A stretch of DNA of 64,000 nt. Source: Roseibium sp. Lineage in GTDB: Bacteria > Pseudomonadota > Alphaproteobacteria > Rhizobiales > Stappiaceae. Numbering within the stretch: position 1 is the first letter of the stretch; every line of letters begins with the position of its first letter. Under the pieces are notes generated by a model, which did not search any database, was not told where the DNA came from, and worked only from the letters and a program-made list of their open reading frames with translations. Location: assembly GCA_017643925.1 (NCBI GenBank), contig JAEPML010000001.1, forward strand, positions 512,378-576,377, written 5' to 3'. The position numbers and the translations under genes were made by a program. Shown here in pieces: positions 1-8,831 of this stretch.

Positions 1-834
1 AAACAGATAGACGCAGGAGATCACGTCGAGCGAATTGTCTGCAAAGGGAAGGCTCTCGGCAAGTCCGGTCACGAAACAGGCTCGGTTTGATTTGATCCGC
101 CCCCTTGCGACATTGAGATAAGGCTCTGAAAGGTCCAGACCGGTTCCTCTTAGCCGCGGAAACGCCTTGAGCGCAGGCCCCAGCAATCCGCCGGTGCCGC
201 AGGCCAGATCAAGATAAGCCACCCTGCGCTGATCTTTCCTTTTCAGTATCTCGGCAAAGGGCACGAGCGCGCGCCGCCGCATGGCAGCTGTTGCGCCTGA
301 GAACAGCACATCTACCTGGAAGTCATAAAGCCTTGCGCTTTCTTCCGACAGCCAGCCATCCGTCTGGAAATGAAAATTCTGCCTGTAGTAACGCGGCAGC
401 GCCTCCGCAAATTCGTCGAGATCATCATTGACCTCCTGGTGGGCACCCGTTGCGCGGCGGCGGGCGACTTCCGGCACGTCCTTGAAAAACGCTCGACTCG
501 TGTTCAGGAGTTCGGCCGGGCTCATCGTGCCGTCCGAGGGCATTGGGTACAGGCCGTCTTCCACGGACTTCAGGTCGCTGGCAAAGAGCTTTGCGATGTC
601 GGCGAGCATGCGGCGCTGGCTTGGCACCGGGCCGGTCGGGGTGACCCGTGGCGTTTCCGGCAGGTCTTTCTGCAAGCGCTGGTTCATGCGCCGCATGGCT
701 TCGGAGTGAAGCGTGTAAAGCGCAACGCGCGATCCCTGATCAAGCACGTAACGTGTCCGGCGCGCGATTTTGGCAAGCGGTGCCGCGTTTCGAATGCGGT
801 TCGACGCCTTGTTGTCACCTGTCGCCACGGCCAT
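1..834 (-). CDS. Class I SAM-dependent methyltransferase (3' end outside the window)
   Basis: The frame reads from an ATG at 834 to the window edge without a stop, giving 278 residues of an incomplete protein. A nucleotide-binding motif I (LDLACGTGGLLGP) lies near residues 217-229 and is followed by an acidic motif (GLDLSEPYLNVA), as expected of the SAM-binding Rossmann fold of class I methyltransferases. The first roughly 200 residues are a helical extension that I do not recognise. The start lies 3 bp after the stop of the upstream RNA methyltransferase gene, so the two are probably co-transcribed. The substrate cannot be told from sequence; small molecule, RNA and protein are all possible. 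Confidence 0.75.
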   Translation of the reverse strand, partial: MAVATGDNKASNRIRNAAPLAKIARRTRYVLDQGSRVALYTLHSEAMRRMNQRLQKDLPETPRVTPTGPVPSQRRMLADIAKLFASDLKSVEDGLYPMPSDGTMSPAELLNTSRAFFKDVPEVARRRATGAHQEVNDDLDEFAEALPRYYRQNFHFQTDGWLSEESARLYDFQVDVLFSGATAAMRRRALVPFAEILKRKDQRRVAYLDLACGTGGLLGPALKAFPRLRGTGLDLSEPYLNVARGRIKSNRACFVTGLAESLPFADNSLDVISCVYLF

Positions 835-837
835 TGC

Positions 838-2070
838 TCACTCCCGGGTCAAGACTGCCACAACCTCAATATGGGGCGCATACTGGAACTGGTCCACGGG
901 TGTGACGCTTTGCAGCGCATAGCCGCCGTCCAGAAGAAGACGCAGGTCGCGCGCAAGGGTCGCCGGATTGCAGGAGACAGCGACGATCGTCTTCACCTTT
1001 GAACTGGCAAGAAGCTCAGATTGCGCCTGTGCACCCGCGCGAGGCGGATCAAAAACGACAGCGTCAAAGGGTTCGAGTTCTCCGAGAACCAGAGGGCGTC
1101 TGAAGAGATCCCGTTTTTCGAAGGTGACTTTCTTGAGCCCTTGTGGTTTTCGAAGGGCCCTGTCCAGGGCGGCGATGGCAGCTGCATCACCCTCGACAGC
1201 ATGTACATTGGAATGCTTCGCCAGGCGGAGCGCGAAGGTTCCGGCACCTGCAAAGAGATCGGCGACGGTCTTGGCCTTGCCGATACCCTCCAGCACCAGC
1301 CGGCAGAGTGTTTCTTCAGCGCTCTTTGTGGCCTGCGTGAAACCACCGGGAGCGGCCACGACACCAATGCCGTCCATATCCAGAACCGGAGGCCGGATCT
1401 CGAGCAAGACTTCGCCGTTGACCGAAAGGCGTGCGAGGTCGAGTTCGACGGTCTTCTGTGAGAGGACAGGTATCTTCCGGTCGTAATTCCTGTCGGCCTT
1501 GTCGATCGCCACATCGAGACCGGCCGTCGTGTTCAGAACTGTCAGGCGCAGTTCGCCCTTCTTGGGCAGAATTTCCGAAGCCAGCGACTTCAGTCCCGGA
1601 AGCGCTTGCACAATTGCCGGTTCCAGAACAGGGCACTCGGATATGTCGACCAGCCTGTGACTGGCCTTTTCATGATACCCGAGCAAGGTATGCCGACCCG
1701 CTCGCGTGGCGGTCAGGACGGCTCGACGCCTGCCTCCCGAGGTCGCGGCAACGGTTTCAGAAACAGCCGTCTCGATGCCCCGGTCTCGCAGGGCCTTTTC
1801 AACGAGTTTGCGCTTCCAGTCCAGGTAGGGTGTTTCTGCCAGATGCTGGACCGAACACCCGCCGCAACTGTCGAAGTGCCGGCAGGCCGGCTCCACCCTG
1901 TCGGCCGACCGGGTTTGAAAAACCGGATTTTTGGCCCGGCCGTTTTCCACCTGCGTCCGAACGGTCTCTCCCGGCAGTGCACCCGCCACAAAGACCGGGC
2001 CGTTTTCCGTCATCGCGACCCCGTCACCCCGGTGGCCGAGCTCGGCAATTGTCAGTTCTCTCTCACTCAT
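838..2070 (-). CDS. TRAM-domain class I RNA (uracil-5-)methyltransferase, RlmD/TrmA family
   Basis: The 410-residue protein begins with a TRAM RNA-binding domain (about 1-60). Cysteines 63, 69, 72 and 146 match the [4Fe-4S] cluster of the RlmD/RumA branch. The C-terminal half is a SAM-binding domain (DLFAGAGTFA near 271-280, DPPRAG near 341-346). Its catalytic cysteine is C367 in SCNPATLARDL. The family makes 5-methyluridine in 23S rRNA or tRNA; which site cannot be told here. It lies downstream of tlyA and just upstream of another methyltransferase gene, all on the minus strand, so this end of the window is a cluster of methyltransferases. The family is clear; the exact orthologue is not. 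Confidence 0.9.
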   Translation of the reverse strand: MSERELTIAELGHRGDGVAMTENGPVFVAGALPGETVRTQVENGRAKNPVFQTRSADRVEPACRHFDSCGGCSVQHLAETPYLDWKRKLVEKALRDRGIETAVSETVAATSGGRRRAVLTATRAGRHTLLGYHEKASHRLVDISECPVLEPAIVQALPGLKSLASEILPKKGELRLTVLNTTAGLDVAIDKADRNYDRKIPVLSQKTVELDLARLSVNGEVLLEIRPPVLDMDGIGVVAAPGGFTQATKSAEETLCRLVLEGIGKAKTVADLFAGAGTFALRLAKHSNVHAVEGDAAAIAALDRALRKPQGLKKVTFEKRDLFRRPLVLGELEPFDAVVFDPPRAGAQAQSELLASSKVKTIVAVSCNPATLARDLRLLLDGGYALQSVTPVDQFQYAPHIEVVAVLTRE

Positions 2071-2159
2071 GGCTGAGCGATAACGTTTACCGGTCCTGGG
2101 AGCAAGTTTTCATGGTGACACCGGGCGATTTCGTTGCGCATGAACGTAAACCGAGACAG

Positions 2160-2900
2160 CTAACCGGTCTTTTTTCCGTAGAGCAGCCATTCGGCATTGC
2201 CATCACCGCCTTTCAGCGGGGAGGGAACAAGTTCACCTGCGGTCCAGTCAGGGACAGTCGACAGCCAGGCCTGAACGTCCCTGGCGGTTTGCTCAGCAAC
2301 ATCCGGATCCACAAGGCCGCCCTTTCCGATATTGTCCTTGCCGGCCTCAAACTGAGGTTTGACCAGAAATATGCCTTCGGCGAACGGAGCAGCCAGTGCC
2401 AGGGCAGGGGGCAGGGCAAGCTTCAGCGAAATGAAACTGACATCGGACACCAGCAGGCCGGGACGTTCGCCACCCAGATGCTCCAGCGTGAGGTCCCTGG
2501 CGTTGAGGCCGTCCTTGGCTTGAACACGCACCTGGTCGCGCAGGCTTTCGTGCAGCTGATCGTGACCGACATCAATGGCGTGGACCTTTTCAGCACCTCG
2601 CTCCAGAAGCACCTGCGTAAAACCACCTGTTGACGCGCCGATGTCGAGACAAATGCGCCCTTGCGGATCAACATCGAAGCGTTCAAGGCCTTCGATCAGC
2701 TTCAGCGCTGCCCTGGACACGAAACGTGACGCTGGATCGTCGACCACGATGTCGGCATTGGAAGCAACCTTCTGGGAGGGTTTGGTGCAGGTCTCGCCTG
2801 AAAGGGCAACCGTTCCGCGCAAAATCGCATCCCGCGCTCTGGCGCGGCTTGGAAAATGGCCGGTGTCGACGAGGTGCTGATCCAGACGTTGTTTAGTCAT
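2160..2900 (-). CDS. tlyA: TlyA family 2'-O-ribose RNA methyltransferase
   Basis: The protein starts with an S4 RNA-binding domain (MTKQRLDQHLVDTG...SRARARDAI, about 1-65) followed by an FtsJ-like SAM domain (CLDIGASTGGFTQVLL near 85-100, LLVSDVSFISL near 150). This order defines the TlyA/YqxC family, which methylates riboses in 16S and/or 23S rRNA. I chose the ATG at 2900 because it matches the usual N-terminus; an ATG at 2912 adds four residues, and neither has a strong Shine-Dalgarno. In many alphaproteobacteria tlyA follows dxs directly. Here an MFS gene and a copper gene set lie between them. Confidence 0.92.
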   Translation of the reverse strand: MTKQRLDQHLVDTGHFPSRARARDAILRGTVALSGETCTKPSQKVASNADIVVDDPASRFVSRAALKLIEGLERFDVDPQGRICLDIGASTGGFTQVLLERGAEKVHAIDVGHDQLHESLRDQVRVQAKDGLNARDLTLEHLGGERPGLLVSDVSFISLKLALPPALALAAPFAEGIFLVKPQFEAGKDNIGKGGLVDPDVAEQTARDVQAWLSTVPDWTAGELVPSPLKGGDGNAEWLLYGKKTG

Positions 2901-2952
2901 GCGCCCAGTCATAAGCCGCTGTAAAGCATGTGGGAAGGGGCTTCAGACCCGG

Positions 2953-3114
2953 TCAGAAGCAGTTGGCAATGGCCGACAGCAAACGGTCTGCATAAACGCG
3001 CTCTCCGGCGTAGAGCCACAACAGGGCCGACAGCGCGACAAGACCTGTCGCGCTGGCTGTCAGTCCGATGTAAAGCGTTTTGCCCATCTGGCTGGTCTGC
3101 TCCGGATCACTCAC
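2953..3114 (-). CDS. Small single-pass membrane protein coupled to the SCO gene
   Basis: A 53-codon frame begins at a GTG (3114) that overlaps the TGA stop of the SCO gene in a GTGA arrangement, so it is probably translated by re-initiation. An in-frame ATG at 3087 would give 44 residues. The sequence has one hydrophobic segment (IGLTASATGLVALSALLW) and ends in the tail AERVYADRLLSAIANCF-type sequence with a C-terminal Cys-Phe. I recall similar tiny membrane proteins in this position in Hyphomicrobiales, but have no named family for it. A role beside SCO in copper or oxidase assembly is inference from position alone. Confidence 0.5.
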   Translation of the reverse strand: MSDPEQTSQMGKTLYIGLTASATGLVALSALLWLYAGERVYADRLLSAIANCF

Positions 3115-3737
3115 GAAGTTGCTGGCGATGATGCAATCAGCTTCTGCAACTTCTGGAGTGCTGTTTCCTCTGCTTCGCCGTACGCAATGGTGCCAACAAA
3201 CTTGTTGTCTGCATTCATCAGGTAAACGGCCGCAGAATGGTCCATTGTATAGTCGCCGTCGTCAAGGGGCACCTTCTTGGCGTAGACCCTGTAGGTCTTG
3301 ATCATCGCGTCAATCTGTTCGCGGGATCCGGTTAACGGCGTAATCCGCTTGTCGAAGGCCCAGACATAGTCCCGCATGACGTCGGGCGTGTCACGTTCGG
3401 GATCAACGGTCACGAAAGCATAATTGAGCTTGTTGGCATCCTCGCCGAGCCCTTCCATCCAGCCCTGGAGTTCCGACAGCGTTGTCGGACAGACATCGGG
3501 GCAATAGGTGAAGCCGAAAAACAAGACGGTCGGCTTCCCGGCGAAAGTCTTGTCGGTAACGGTCTCGCCTGTTCCGTTCACCAGTTCGAACGGGCCGCCA
3601 ATGGCGGCAAGCGGCTCAATCAACGCGCCGGAATTGTCGTTGCCGACGGTCTGTTTGTAGACCAGTGCTCCGGATACCACGGCCAGGACAGCGACTGCTG
3701 CCCAGGCCACATACCGGAAGAGTTTCAAGCCTGACAT
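3111..3737 (-). CDS. SCO1/SenC/PrrC family copper-binding thioredoxin-fold protein
   Basis: This 208-residue protein has an N-terminal membrane anchor (about 8-28) and a periplasmic thioredoxin fold. The copper ligands typical of SCO proteins are present: C79 and C83 in FTYCPDVCP, and a distal H167 in YTMDHSAAVYL. SCO proteins deliver or reduce copper for the CuA site of cytochrome c oxidase. The gene sits 23 bp downstream of a PCu(A)C copper chaperone gene, the usual partner in CuA assembly, and a small membrane-protein gene overlaps its stop codon. Family assignment is secure; the partner oxidase is not in this window. Confidence 0.93.
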   Translation of the reverse strand: MSGLKLFRYVAWAAVAVLAVVSGALVYKQTVGNDNSGALIEPLAAIGGPFELVNGTGETVTDKTFAGKPTVLFFGFTYCPDVCPTTLSELQGWMEGLGEDANKLNYAFVTVDPERDTPDVMRDYVWAFDKRITPLTGSREQIDAMIKTYRVYAKKVPLDDGDYTMDHSAAVYLMNADNKFVGTIAYGEAEETALQKLQKLIASSPATS

Positions 3738-3760
3738 GGATTGTCCTCTTCTGAGACGCT

Positions 3761-4297
3761 TCAGTTCTTGCTGTGATCCATCTTGTCATGGTCCATTTTT
3801 GAATGGTCCATCTCGGAATGATCCATTTTCTTGCCGTGCATCGACTTGGCACCCATCTTGGCAACGTCCAGTTCAATGGTCACGTCGCCGGCCTTCTCGA
3901 AAGTCAGGACAACTGGAACGGCTGAGCCCTGCTCGAAAGACTGGTTCAGACCCATGAACATGATGTGCAGGCCGCCCGGCTTCAAGGTCACGGTTTCACC
4001 CGCGGGGATTTCAATGCCGTTTTCGAGTTGGCGCATTTTCATGACGCCGTCGGTGACCGCCATTTCATGAATTTCGGTCTTGCCGGATACGTCGGAGCTT
4101 GCGGCGATCAGTCGGTCGCCTTCCCCACCGTGGTTGACGATCTCGACAAAGCCACCGCCGGCCTTGGCTTTGGGTGGTGTTGCGCGGGTCCAGGCGTTGC
4201 TGAGAGTGAGGTCACCGACCTTGTAGTCAGCGGCGACGGCAGAGAGCGAAACAAGCGTGAGGGCTGTCGCTGCAGCGATCGATTTCCAGAGTTTCAT
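3761..4297 (-). CDS. PCu(A)C-type periplasmic copper chaperone with His/Met-rich tail
   Basis: The 178-residue protein has a signal peptide cut near residue 22 (AVAADY). H77, M88, H111 and M113 form the H-X10-M-X(21-22)-H-X-M copper(I) site of PCu(A)C (DUF461) proteins. The C-terminus carries a metal-binding extension in which the unit M-D-H-(S/D) recurs four to five times (from about residue 158), a tail found in some PCu(A)C proteins and thought to bind a second copper. It lies between a DUF2946-like gene and the SCO gene on the same strand. The job inferred is handing copper to SCO or directly to cytochrome oxidase CuA. Confidence 0.92.
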   Translation of the reverse strand: MKLWKSIAAATALTLVSLSAVAADYKVGDLTLSNAWTRATPPKAKAGGGFVEIVNHGGEGDRLIAASSDVSGKTEIHEMAVTDGVMKMRQLENGIEIPAGETVTLKPGGLHIMFMGLNQSFEQGSAVPVVLTFEKAGDVTIELDVAKMGAKSMHGKKMDHSEMDHSKMDHDKMDHSKN

Positions 4298-4333
4298 GTC
4301 AAATCCTTGAGTTCTGAGTTTGCAAAAGAGAAT

Positions 4334-4729
4334 TCAGATCAAGGAATTGGGTGGGCCGCGTATCGAATCTGTTCGGCCGGCTGTTGACCGGAAATCATCC
4401 TGAGCCGCGTTCGGCAAAAAGATTGCCAGGAGACTTTCACTTTGCGCAACTGCGGGAAACTTGCCGGCAAGGCATGTCCCAAACGAACAACCATGAGCAC
4501 AGGTCGGTCCACACTGACAGGAGAGCGGGTCGTGCAGTCCTACAATGTGTTCTTGCTGTCCGGATGGCTGACAGAGGCTTTGAAGTCCTGCAGCAGAGGC
4601 TGCTTCCGGTGAAAGGGCGGAGGCCAGGATGACGAGGCAGAGCCGCATCGCAAACGCAATCGTCGCCAGCGCCACCAACGGGTGACGTTCCCGGCGCAAC
4701 ACTTGCATCTGTGTCAATTGCGAGCTCAT
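4334..4729 (-). CDS. DUF2946-like copper-associated protein
   Basis: I use the ATG at 4729, preceded by AGGCGAG, rather than one at 4765. The 131-residue product has one N-terminal hydrophobic segment (LVALATIAFAMRLCLVILA). After it come several cysteines (CQCGPTCAHGCSFGTC) and histidines, and the C-terminus contains RGPPN, like the RAPP-type endings of DUF2946 proteins. Members of that family often sit beside PCu(A)C, SCO and TonB copper genes. Here it is 36 bp upstream of the PCu(A)C gene. The cysteine/histidine-rich middle makes metal handling plausible. The assignment rests on recollection of the pattern and context. Confidence 0.6.
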   Translation of the reverse strand: MSSQLTQMQVLRRERHPLVALATIAFAMRLCLVILASALSPEAASAAGLQSLCQPSGQQEHIVGLHDPLSCQCGPTCAHGCSFGTCLAGKFPAVAQSESLLAIFLPNAAQDDFRSTAGRTDSIRGPPNSLI

Positions 4730-4803
4730 GTCTCGCCTATAGGCCGATAAATTGCCCTTGTCCATGGGCGAAACAGCGCAGGTGACACCGCGCTGCCGGA
4801 CCC

Positions 4804-6228
4804 TCAGGATCGCTCAGGTTTATCGGGCGCCTCCGCATCCGCATCTGTTTCGGGCGATGTCTCTTCGGCCCCTGACCGGGACTCGCCGGCGCTGTCTTCC
4901 TGTTTCTTGTCACCCTCGTCGTCTTCCGTGACCGAGTCGAAATTGTAGATGTCATCCTCATAGGCCGGGAATTCTTCCGGTGGAATGACATATTCCTCGG
5001 CTTCCGCATCCAGGGGTTCAGGCGAGATGACCGTACCCACCTGCGCGGTCGCAGCGTACTCGAAGTCCGTCTTTTCGTCGGAGGTCAGCGCGTCGCGCGT
5101 GAAGATACGGGTCAGGATGAAGGCGGCCATCGCAGCATTGACCGCGACGACCATGACGTAGAGCCCCGAGGGCCCGATCTGGCTCATCAGCGTCGAGGCA
5201 ATCAGTGGACCTGCGATAGACCCGAGGCCGAAGGACAAAAGCATGCCCGAAGAGGTTTCGACAAAATCCTCCGGCGCCGCATGGTCGAAGGCGTGCGCCA
5301 CCGCAATCGCGTAAAGGGGCTGCGAACACATGCCGACGATGACGGCTGTCAGCGCCGCAACCGTGAACTCGCTTGGGCTGAAGAGAACGATGGCCAATGC
5401 GGCAGCCGCTGTTCCTGTCCCAAGTCCGACCAGAACCAGGCGCCTGTCCATACTGTCGGACAGACGCCCAACGGGCCATTGCGCAATGAGCCCACCGCCA
5501 ATGATGGCCGCGGCGTAAAAGGCGGACTGGTTGATCGACAGCCCGATCTGTGAGCCATAAAGCGGGGTCAGTGTCAGGATCGCGCCCTGCGACGTTCCTA
5601 TGAGAAGGATGCCGACAAAGGCCGCAGGCGAGTTGCGGAACAACTGAACGGGACGGAACCGGACCAGCGTGATGGGGGCCGGTTGCGTGGACGATGTCAA
5701 TGATACGGGCATGACGGCAAGGCTGACGCTGACAGATGCGATCACGAAAGGCACGAAGGAAGATATGCTCATGCTGGCTATCGAGATCTGTCCGAGCATA
5801 AGCGCGCCGAAAAGAATGACGATGTAAACGGACATGATCGTGCCGCGGTTTTCGTTCGTTGCGCTTTCGTTGAGCCAGCTCTCCACGATCATGTAGAAGC
5901 CCGCGAGGCAGAAACCGGAAACAACGCGGATCACGAACCATGCGATGGGGTCAATCAGAACCGGGTGCATGATTGCAGCGGCCGACATCAGTGAGACCAT
6001 GGCCGCAAAGGCCCGGATGTGGCCGGCGCGCATGATGAGGAGCGGCGCTCCGAGGCAGCCCAGAACCATGCCGACGAAATAGGCCGAGGACACGGCACCG
6101 ATTTCGAAATCCGAGAAGTAGAACCGGTCGGCGGCCAGCGGGAGGAGGGTTGTTTGGAGGCCATGCCCGAAAATGAGCAGTGCGACCGACAGCAAGAGTG
6201 CGGACACGGAAAGAAGTGTCTGAGCCAA
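4804..6228 (-). CDS. MFS transporter (YcaD-like) with acidic cytoplasmic tail
   Basis: I place the start at a TTG (6228), because a strong GGGAGG lies five bases upstream of it; the frame stays open further upstream but without a ribosome-binding site. About twelve hydrophobic segments fill residues 1-380. MFS loop motifs include GGGLIAQWPVGRLSDSMDRR between TM8 and TM9, which resembles the YcaD/YfcJ group of permeases. The last 90 or so residues are a very acidic, Pro/Glu/Asp-rich tail with no recognisable domain. The substrate is unknown. It is separated from dxs by a terminator and so probably has its own promoter. Confidence 0.85.
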   Translation of the reverse strand: MAQTLLSVSALLLSVALLIFGHGLQTTLLPLAADRFYFSDFEIGAVSSAYFVGMVLGCLGAPLLIMRAGHIRAFAAMVSLMSAAAIMHPVLIDPIAWFVIRVVSGFCLAGFYMIVESWLNESATNENRGTIMSVYIVILFGALMLGQISIASMSISSFVPFVIASVSVSLAVMPVSLTSSTQPAPITLVRFRPVQLFRNSPAAFVGILLIGTSQGAILTLTPLYGSQIGLSINQSAFYAAAIIGGGLIAQWPVGRLSDSMDRRLVLVGLGTGTAAAALAIVLFSPSEFTVAALTAVIVGMCSQPLYAIAVAHAFDHAAPEDFVETSSGMLLSFGLGSIAGPLIASTLMSQIGPSGLYVMVVAVNAAMAAFILTRIFTRDALTSDEKTDFEYAATAQVGTVISPEPLDAEAEEYVIPPEEFPAYEDDIYNFDSVTEDDEGDKKQEDSAGESRSGAEETSPETDADAEAPDKPERS

Positions 6229-6372
6229 GGCAGCCTCCCACAGACTGGAGCAATATACGAGCTGATTGAAACGAGAATTTATCAATCAGGTCGTATGAAT
6301 TGCCCCGCCTTGTCGCGATCGCGAAAATCCTGACAGGGCCGGAAAAGACACCGCCGGTCCTTGTCGATACCC

Positions 6373-6402
6373 AAAAACAAAAGCGCCGGTAGGAACCGAC
6401 GC
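6373..6402 (-). terminator. Rho-independent terminator of the dxs transcript
   Basis: On the minus strand GCGTCGGT-TCCT-ACCGGCGC forms an 8-bp stem (one G.U) followed by TTTTGTTTTT. It lies about 110 bp after the dxs stop and closes that transcription unit before the MFS gene. Confidence 0.8.
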
Positions 6403-6513
6403 GATTGATCCTGACAAGCAGCCTTCACAGGTCTTTGGGTTCGTGTCAACAACGAAATTTCAGGCGCCCCAAGCAAAGTCGAGGCATCAGAATTGGCGAG
6501 AAGCCTCAGGCGT

Positions 6514-8433
6514 TTAGGCTCGCTGGGGCGCGCTCATGAATTCCGTTCCCAACGCTGCAAAGACCGTCTTCAAAATACCGTCGCAGTTCAGACCGGCATT
6601 GGCGTACATGACATCTGGTTTGTCATGGTCCTGATAGGTGTCGGGGAGCGTCAGGGTCCGGACCTTTAGTCCACGATCAAGCAGACCATCCTGGGCCAGT
6701 TGGTTGAGAACGTGGCTGCCAAAGCCACCAACGGACCCTTCCTCGATGGTGACAAGCACTTCATGCTCGCGGGCCAGGCGATGGACCAGATCGATATCGA
6801 GCGGTTTGGCGAAGCGGGCGTCAGCGACCGTGGTCGACAGCCCTGCAGCGTCCAGCTCATCGGCCGCCTTGAGGCATTCGCTCATTCGGCCGCCAAAGTT
6901 CAACAAGGCAACCTTCGTGCCTTCGCGGCGGATTACGCCCTTGCCGATTTCAAGCACGCTTCCCCGCTCGGGCAGGTCCAGGCCAACACCTTCACCACGC
7001 GGATACCGGAACGAAATCGGGCCCTCGTCGTAGGCTACGGCGGTCGCCACCATGTGGCGGAGCTCGGCCTCGTCGGCGGCTGCCATGACTACGAAACCCG
7101 GCAGACAGGACAGGAAGGTGGTGTCGAAGGCGCCGGCATGTGTCGGACCGTCGGCACCAACCAGTCCGGCCCGGTCGATCGGGAAACGGACGGGCAGGCC
7201 CTGGATCGCCACATCATGAACGACCTGGTCATAGGCGCGCTGTAGAAAGGTGGAATAGATCGCGGCGAACGGCTTGAACCCTTCGGTCGCCAGGCCGGCG
7301 GCAAAGGTCACTGCATGTTGTTCGGCGATACCGACATCATATGTTCGCGAAGGAAACGCTTCGCCGAAAAGGTCAAGGCCAGTGCCGTCCGGCATGGCGG
7401 CGGTGATGGCAACGACTTTTTCGTCCTCTTCGGCTTCCCTGATAAGGGATGTCGCGAAGACGTTTGTGTAGCTCGGTGCATTCGCCTTCGGCTTGGATTG
7501 CTTGCCAGTGACGACGTCGAATTTCGCAACGCCGTGATACTTGTCCTTCGCACCTTCTGCAGGAGCATAGCCCTTGCCCTTCTGGGTAACGGCATGAATG
7601 AGCACCGGTCCATGATGCGTGTCGCGAACGTTTTTCAGAACCGGAAGCAGGTGCTCCATGTTGTGGCCGTCAACCGGGCCGACATAGTAGAAGCCGAGTT
7701 CCTCGAACATGGTGCCGCCGGTCCAGAAGCCACGCGCATATTCTTCAGCTCGTGCGGCCTTTTCGAAAACCGGTTTGGGCAGGTTCTTGACAATGTTCTT
7801 CGCGGCATCGCGCAGCGTCTGGTAGGTCGGACCGGAAACCAGCTTGGCCAGGTAGGCCGACATCGCGCCCACTGGCGGTGCAATGGACATGTCGTTGTCG
7901 TTGAGAATGACAATCAGGCGAGAACCCAGGTGTCCTGCATTGTTCATGGCTTCATAGGCCATGCCAGCAGACATCGCGCCATCACCGATAACGGCGATCA
8001 CATTGTTGTCGCCACCCTTCAGGTCTCGACCGGCGGCCATGCCCAGACCCGCGGAAATCGATGTTGAGGAGTGCGCAGCGCCAAATGGATCGTATTCGCT
8101 TTCGGCACGCTTCGTGAAACCGGACAGCCCTTCGCCCTGGCGCAATGTCCTGATCCTGTCGCGCCTTTCGGTCAGGATCTTGTGCGGATAACACTGGTGT
8201 CCGACATCCCAGATGATTTTGTCATCAGGCGTATTAAAAACGTAGTGAAGCGCGACCGTGAGTTCGACCACACCAAGCCCGGCGCCAAGATGGCCGCCCG
8301 TGATCGAGACAGCATCAATCGTTTCGGTACGCAATTCTTCGGCCAATTGCTGAAGGTTGGCCTCATCGAGGTTGCGAAGGTCCGCTGGTGACCTGACCGT
8401 ATCAAGAAGGGGCGTTAGTGGCTTCGAAGTCAC
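6514..8433 (-). CDS. dxs: 1-deoxy-D-xylulose-5-phosphate synthase
   Basis: This enzyme joins pyruvate and glyceraldehyde-3-phosphate with thiamine diphosphate to make DXP, the first step of the MEP isoprenoid pathway. The 640-residue product shows the N-terminal signature ([19 protein letters not shown]), the ThDP/Mg motif [16 protein letters not shown], the transketolase-type pyrimidine domain with [15 protein letters not shown], and a C-terminal transketolase domain. I chose GTG at 8433 ([11 protein letters not shown]), where alphaproteobacterial DXS proteins normally begin and which has GGAG 11 bases upstream. The frame is open for 34 more codons upstream, but that part does not resemble DXS. 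A terminator follows the gene. Confidence 0.97.
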   Translation of the reverse strand: MTSKPLTPLLDTVRSPADLRNLDEANLQQLAEELRTETIDAVSITGGHLGAGLGVVELTVALHYVFNTPDDKIIWDVGHQCYPHKILTERRDRIRTLRQGEGLSGFTKRAESEYDPFGAAHSSTSISAGLGMAAGRDLKGGDNNVIAVIGDGAMSAGMAYEAMNNAGHLGSRLIVILNDNDMSIAPPVGAMSAYLAKLVSGPTYQTLRDAAKNIVKNLPKPVFEKAARAEEYARGFWTGGTMFEELGFYYVGPVDGHNMEHLLPVLKNVRDTHHGPVLIHAVTQKGKGYAPAEGAKDKYHGVAKFDVVTGKQSKPKANAPSYTNVFATSLIREAEEDEKVVAITAAMPDGTGLDLFGEAFPSRTYDVGIAEQHAVTFAAGLATEGFKPFAAIYSTFLQRAYDQVVHDVAIQGLPVRFPIDRAGLVGADGPTHAGAFDTTFLSCLPGFVVMAAADEAELRHMVATAVAYDEGPISFRYPRGEGVGLDLPERGSVLEIGKGVIRREGTKVALLNFGGRMSECLKAADELDAAGLSTTVADARFAKPLDIDLVHRLAREHEVLVTIEEGSVGGFGSHVLNQLAQDGLLDRGLKVRTLTLPDTYQDHDKPDVMYANAGLNCDGILKTVFAALGTEFMSAPQRA

Positions 8434-8716
8434 GCTCTTGATGGCTCCACTGTTTGGGACATGGCGGGCAGGCATACACCAACCCGATATAGGGCGCAAA
8501 CGCTTGCTTGGAAATGCGCCATTATGCGGCAGCATCGACTGTCACTTTGCAGTTATTGCGCAGTTAATCACGACACCGGGTGGGAGATCTTCAGGAAATT
8601 TTTGCAGCAGTTCAACGAATTCACCGTCAGTCACCCGTTTGGGTGATGCATATTTCCCAAATGTATTTTAATTGGTTGACCGTGGTCGATGGGGCCACGT
8701 GCACAGTGATCAACTT
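8434..8716. other. Intergenic region between dxs and the LuxR-type gene; candidate sRNA locus
   Basis: No credible protein gene is seen in this stretch. It holds a perfect small hairpin (TCACCC-GTTT-GGGTGA at 8631-8646) and leads on the plus strand into the strong terminator at 8717, although no plus-strand gene lies anywhere upstream. On the minus strand it must contain the dxs promoter; TAAAAT on that strand near 8665-8670 is a possible -10 box, without a clear -35. Confidence 0.35.
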
Positions 8717-8746
8717 GGGGTCGTGTAACCACGACCCCTTTTTTCT
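8717..8746 (+). terminator. Orphan Rho-independent terminator, plus strand
   Basis: GGGGTCGTG-TAAC-CACGACCCC is a perfect 9-bp stem with a four-base loop followed by TTTTTTCTTTTC. The minus-strand flank lacks a T-run, so it works for plus-strand transcription, yet every gene from position 1 to here is on the minus strand. Confidence 0.8.
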
Positions 8747-8831
8747 TTTCTGAGCAAACATGTGAATGGTCGTTCAGGTCAGCAAATACGCTGGCTGGGA
8801 ATGATTTTATTCGATGTGCTGCGCAGCGGCG

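Noticed and set aside
5018-5941. Minus-strand frame of 307 codons inside the MFS gene in another frame
   Set aside because: It is Arg/His-rich with no membrane segments, typical of an out-of-frame read of a hydrophobic protein.
8461-8646. 61-codon plus-strand frame upstream of dxs
   Set aside because: It has no family, no ribosome-binding site and runs into the hairpin at 8631; an sRNA is a better reading of the terminator beyond it.
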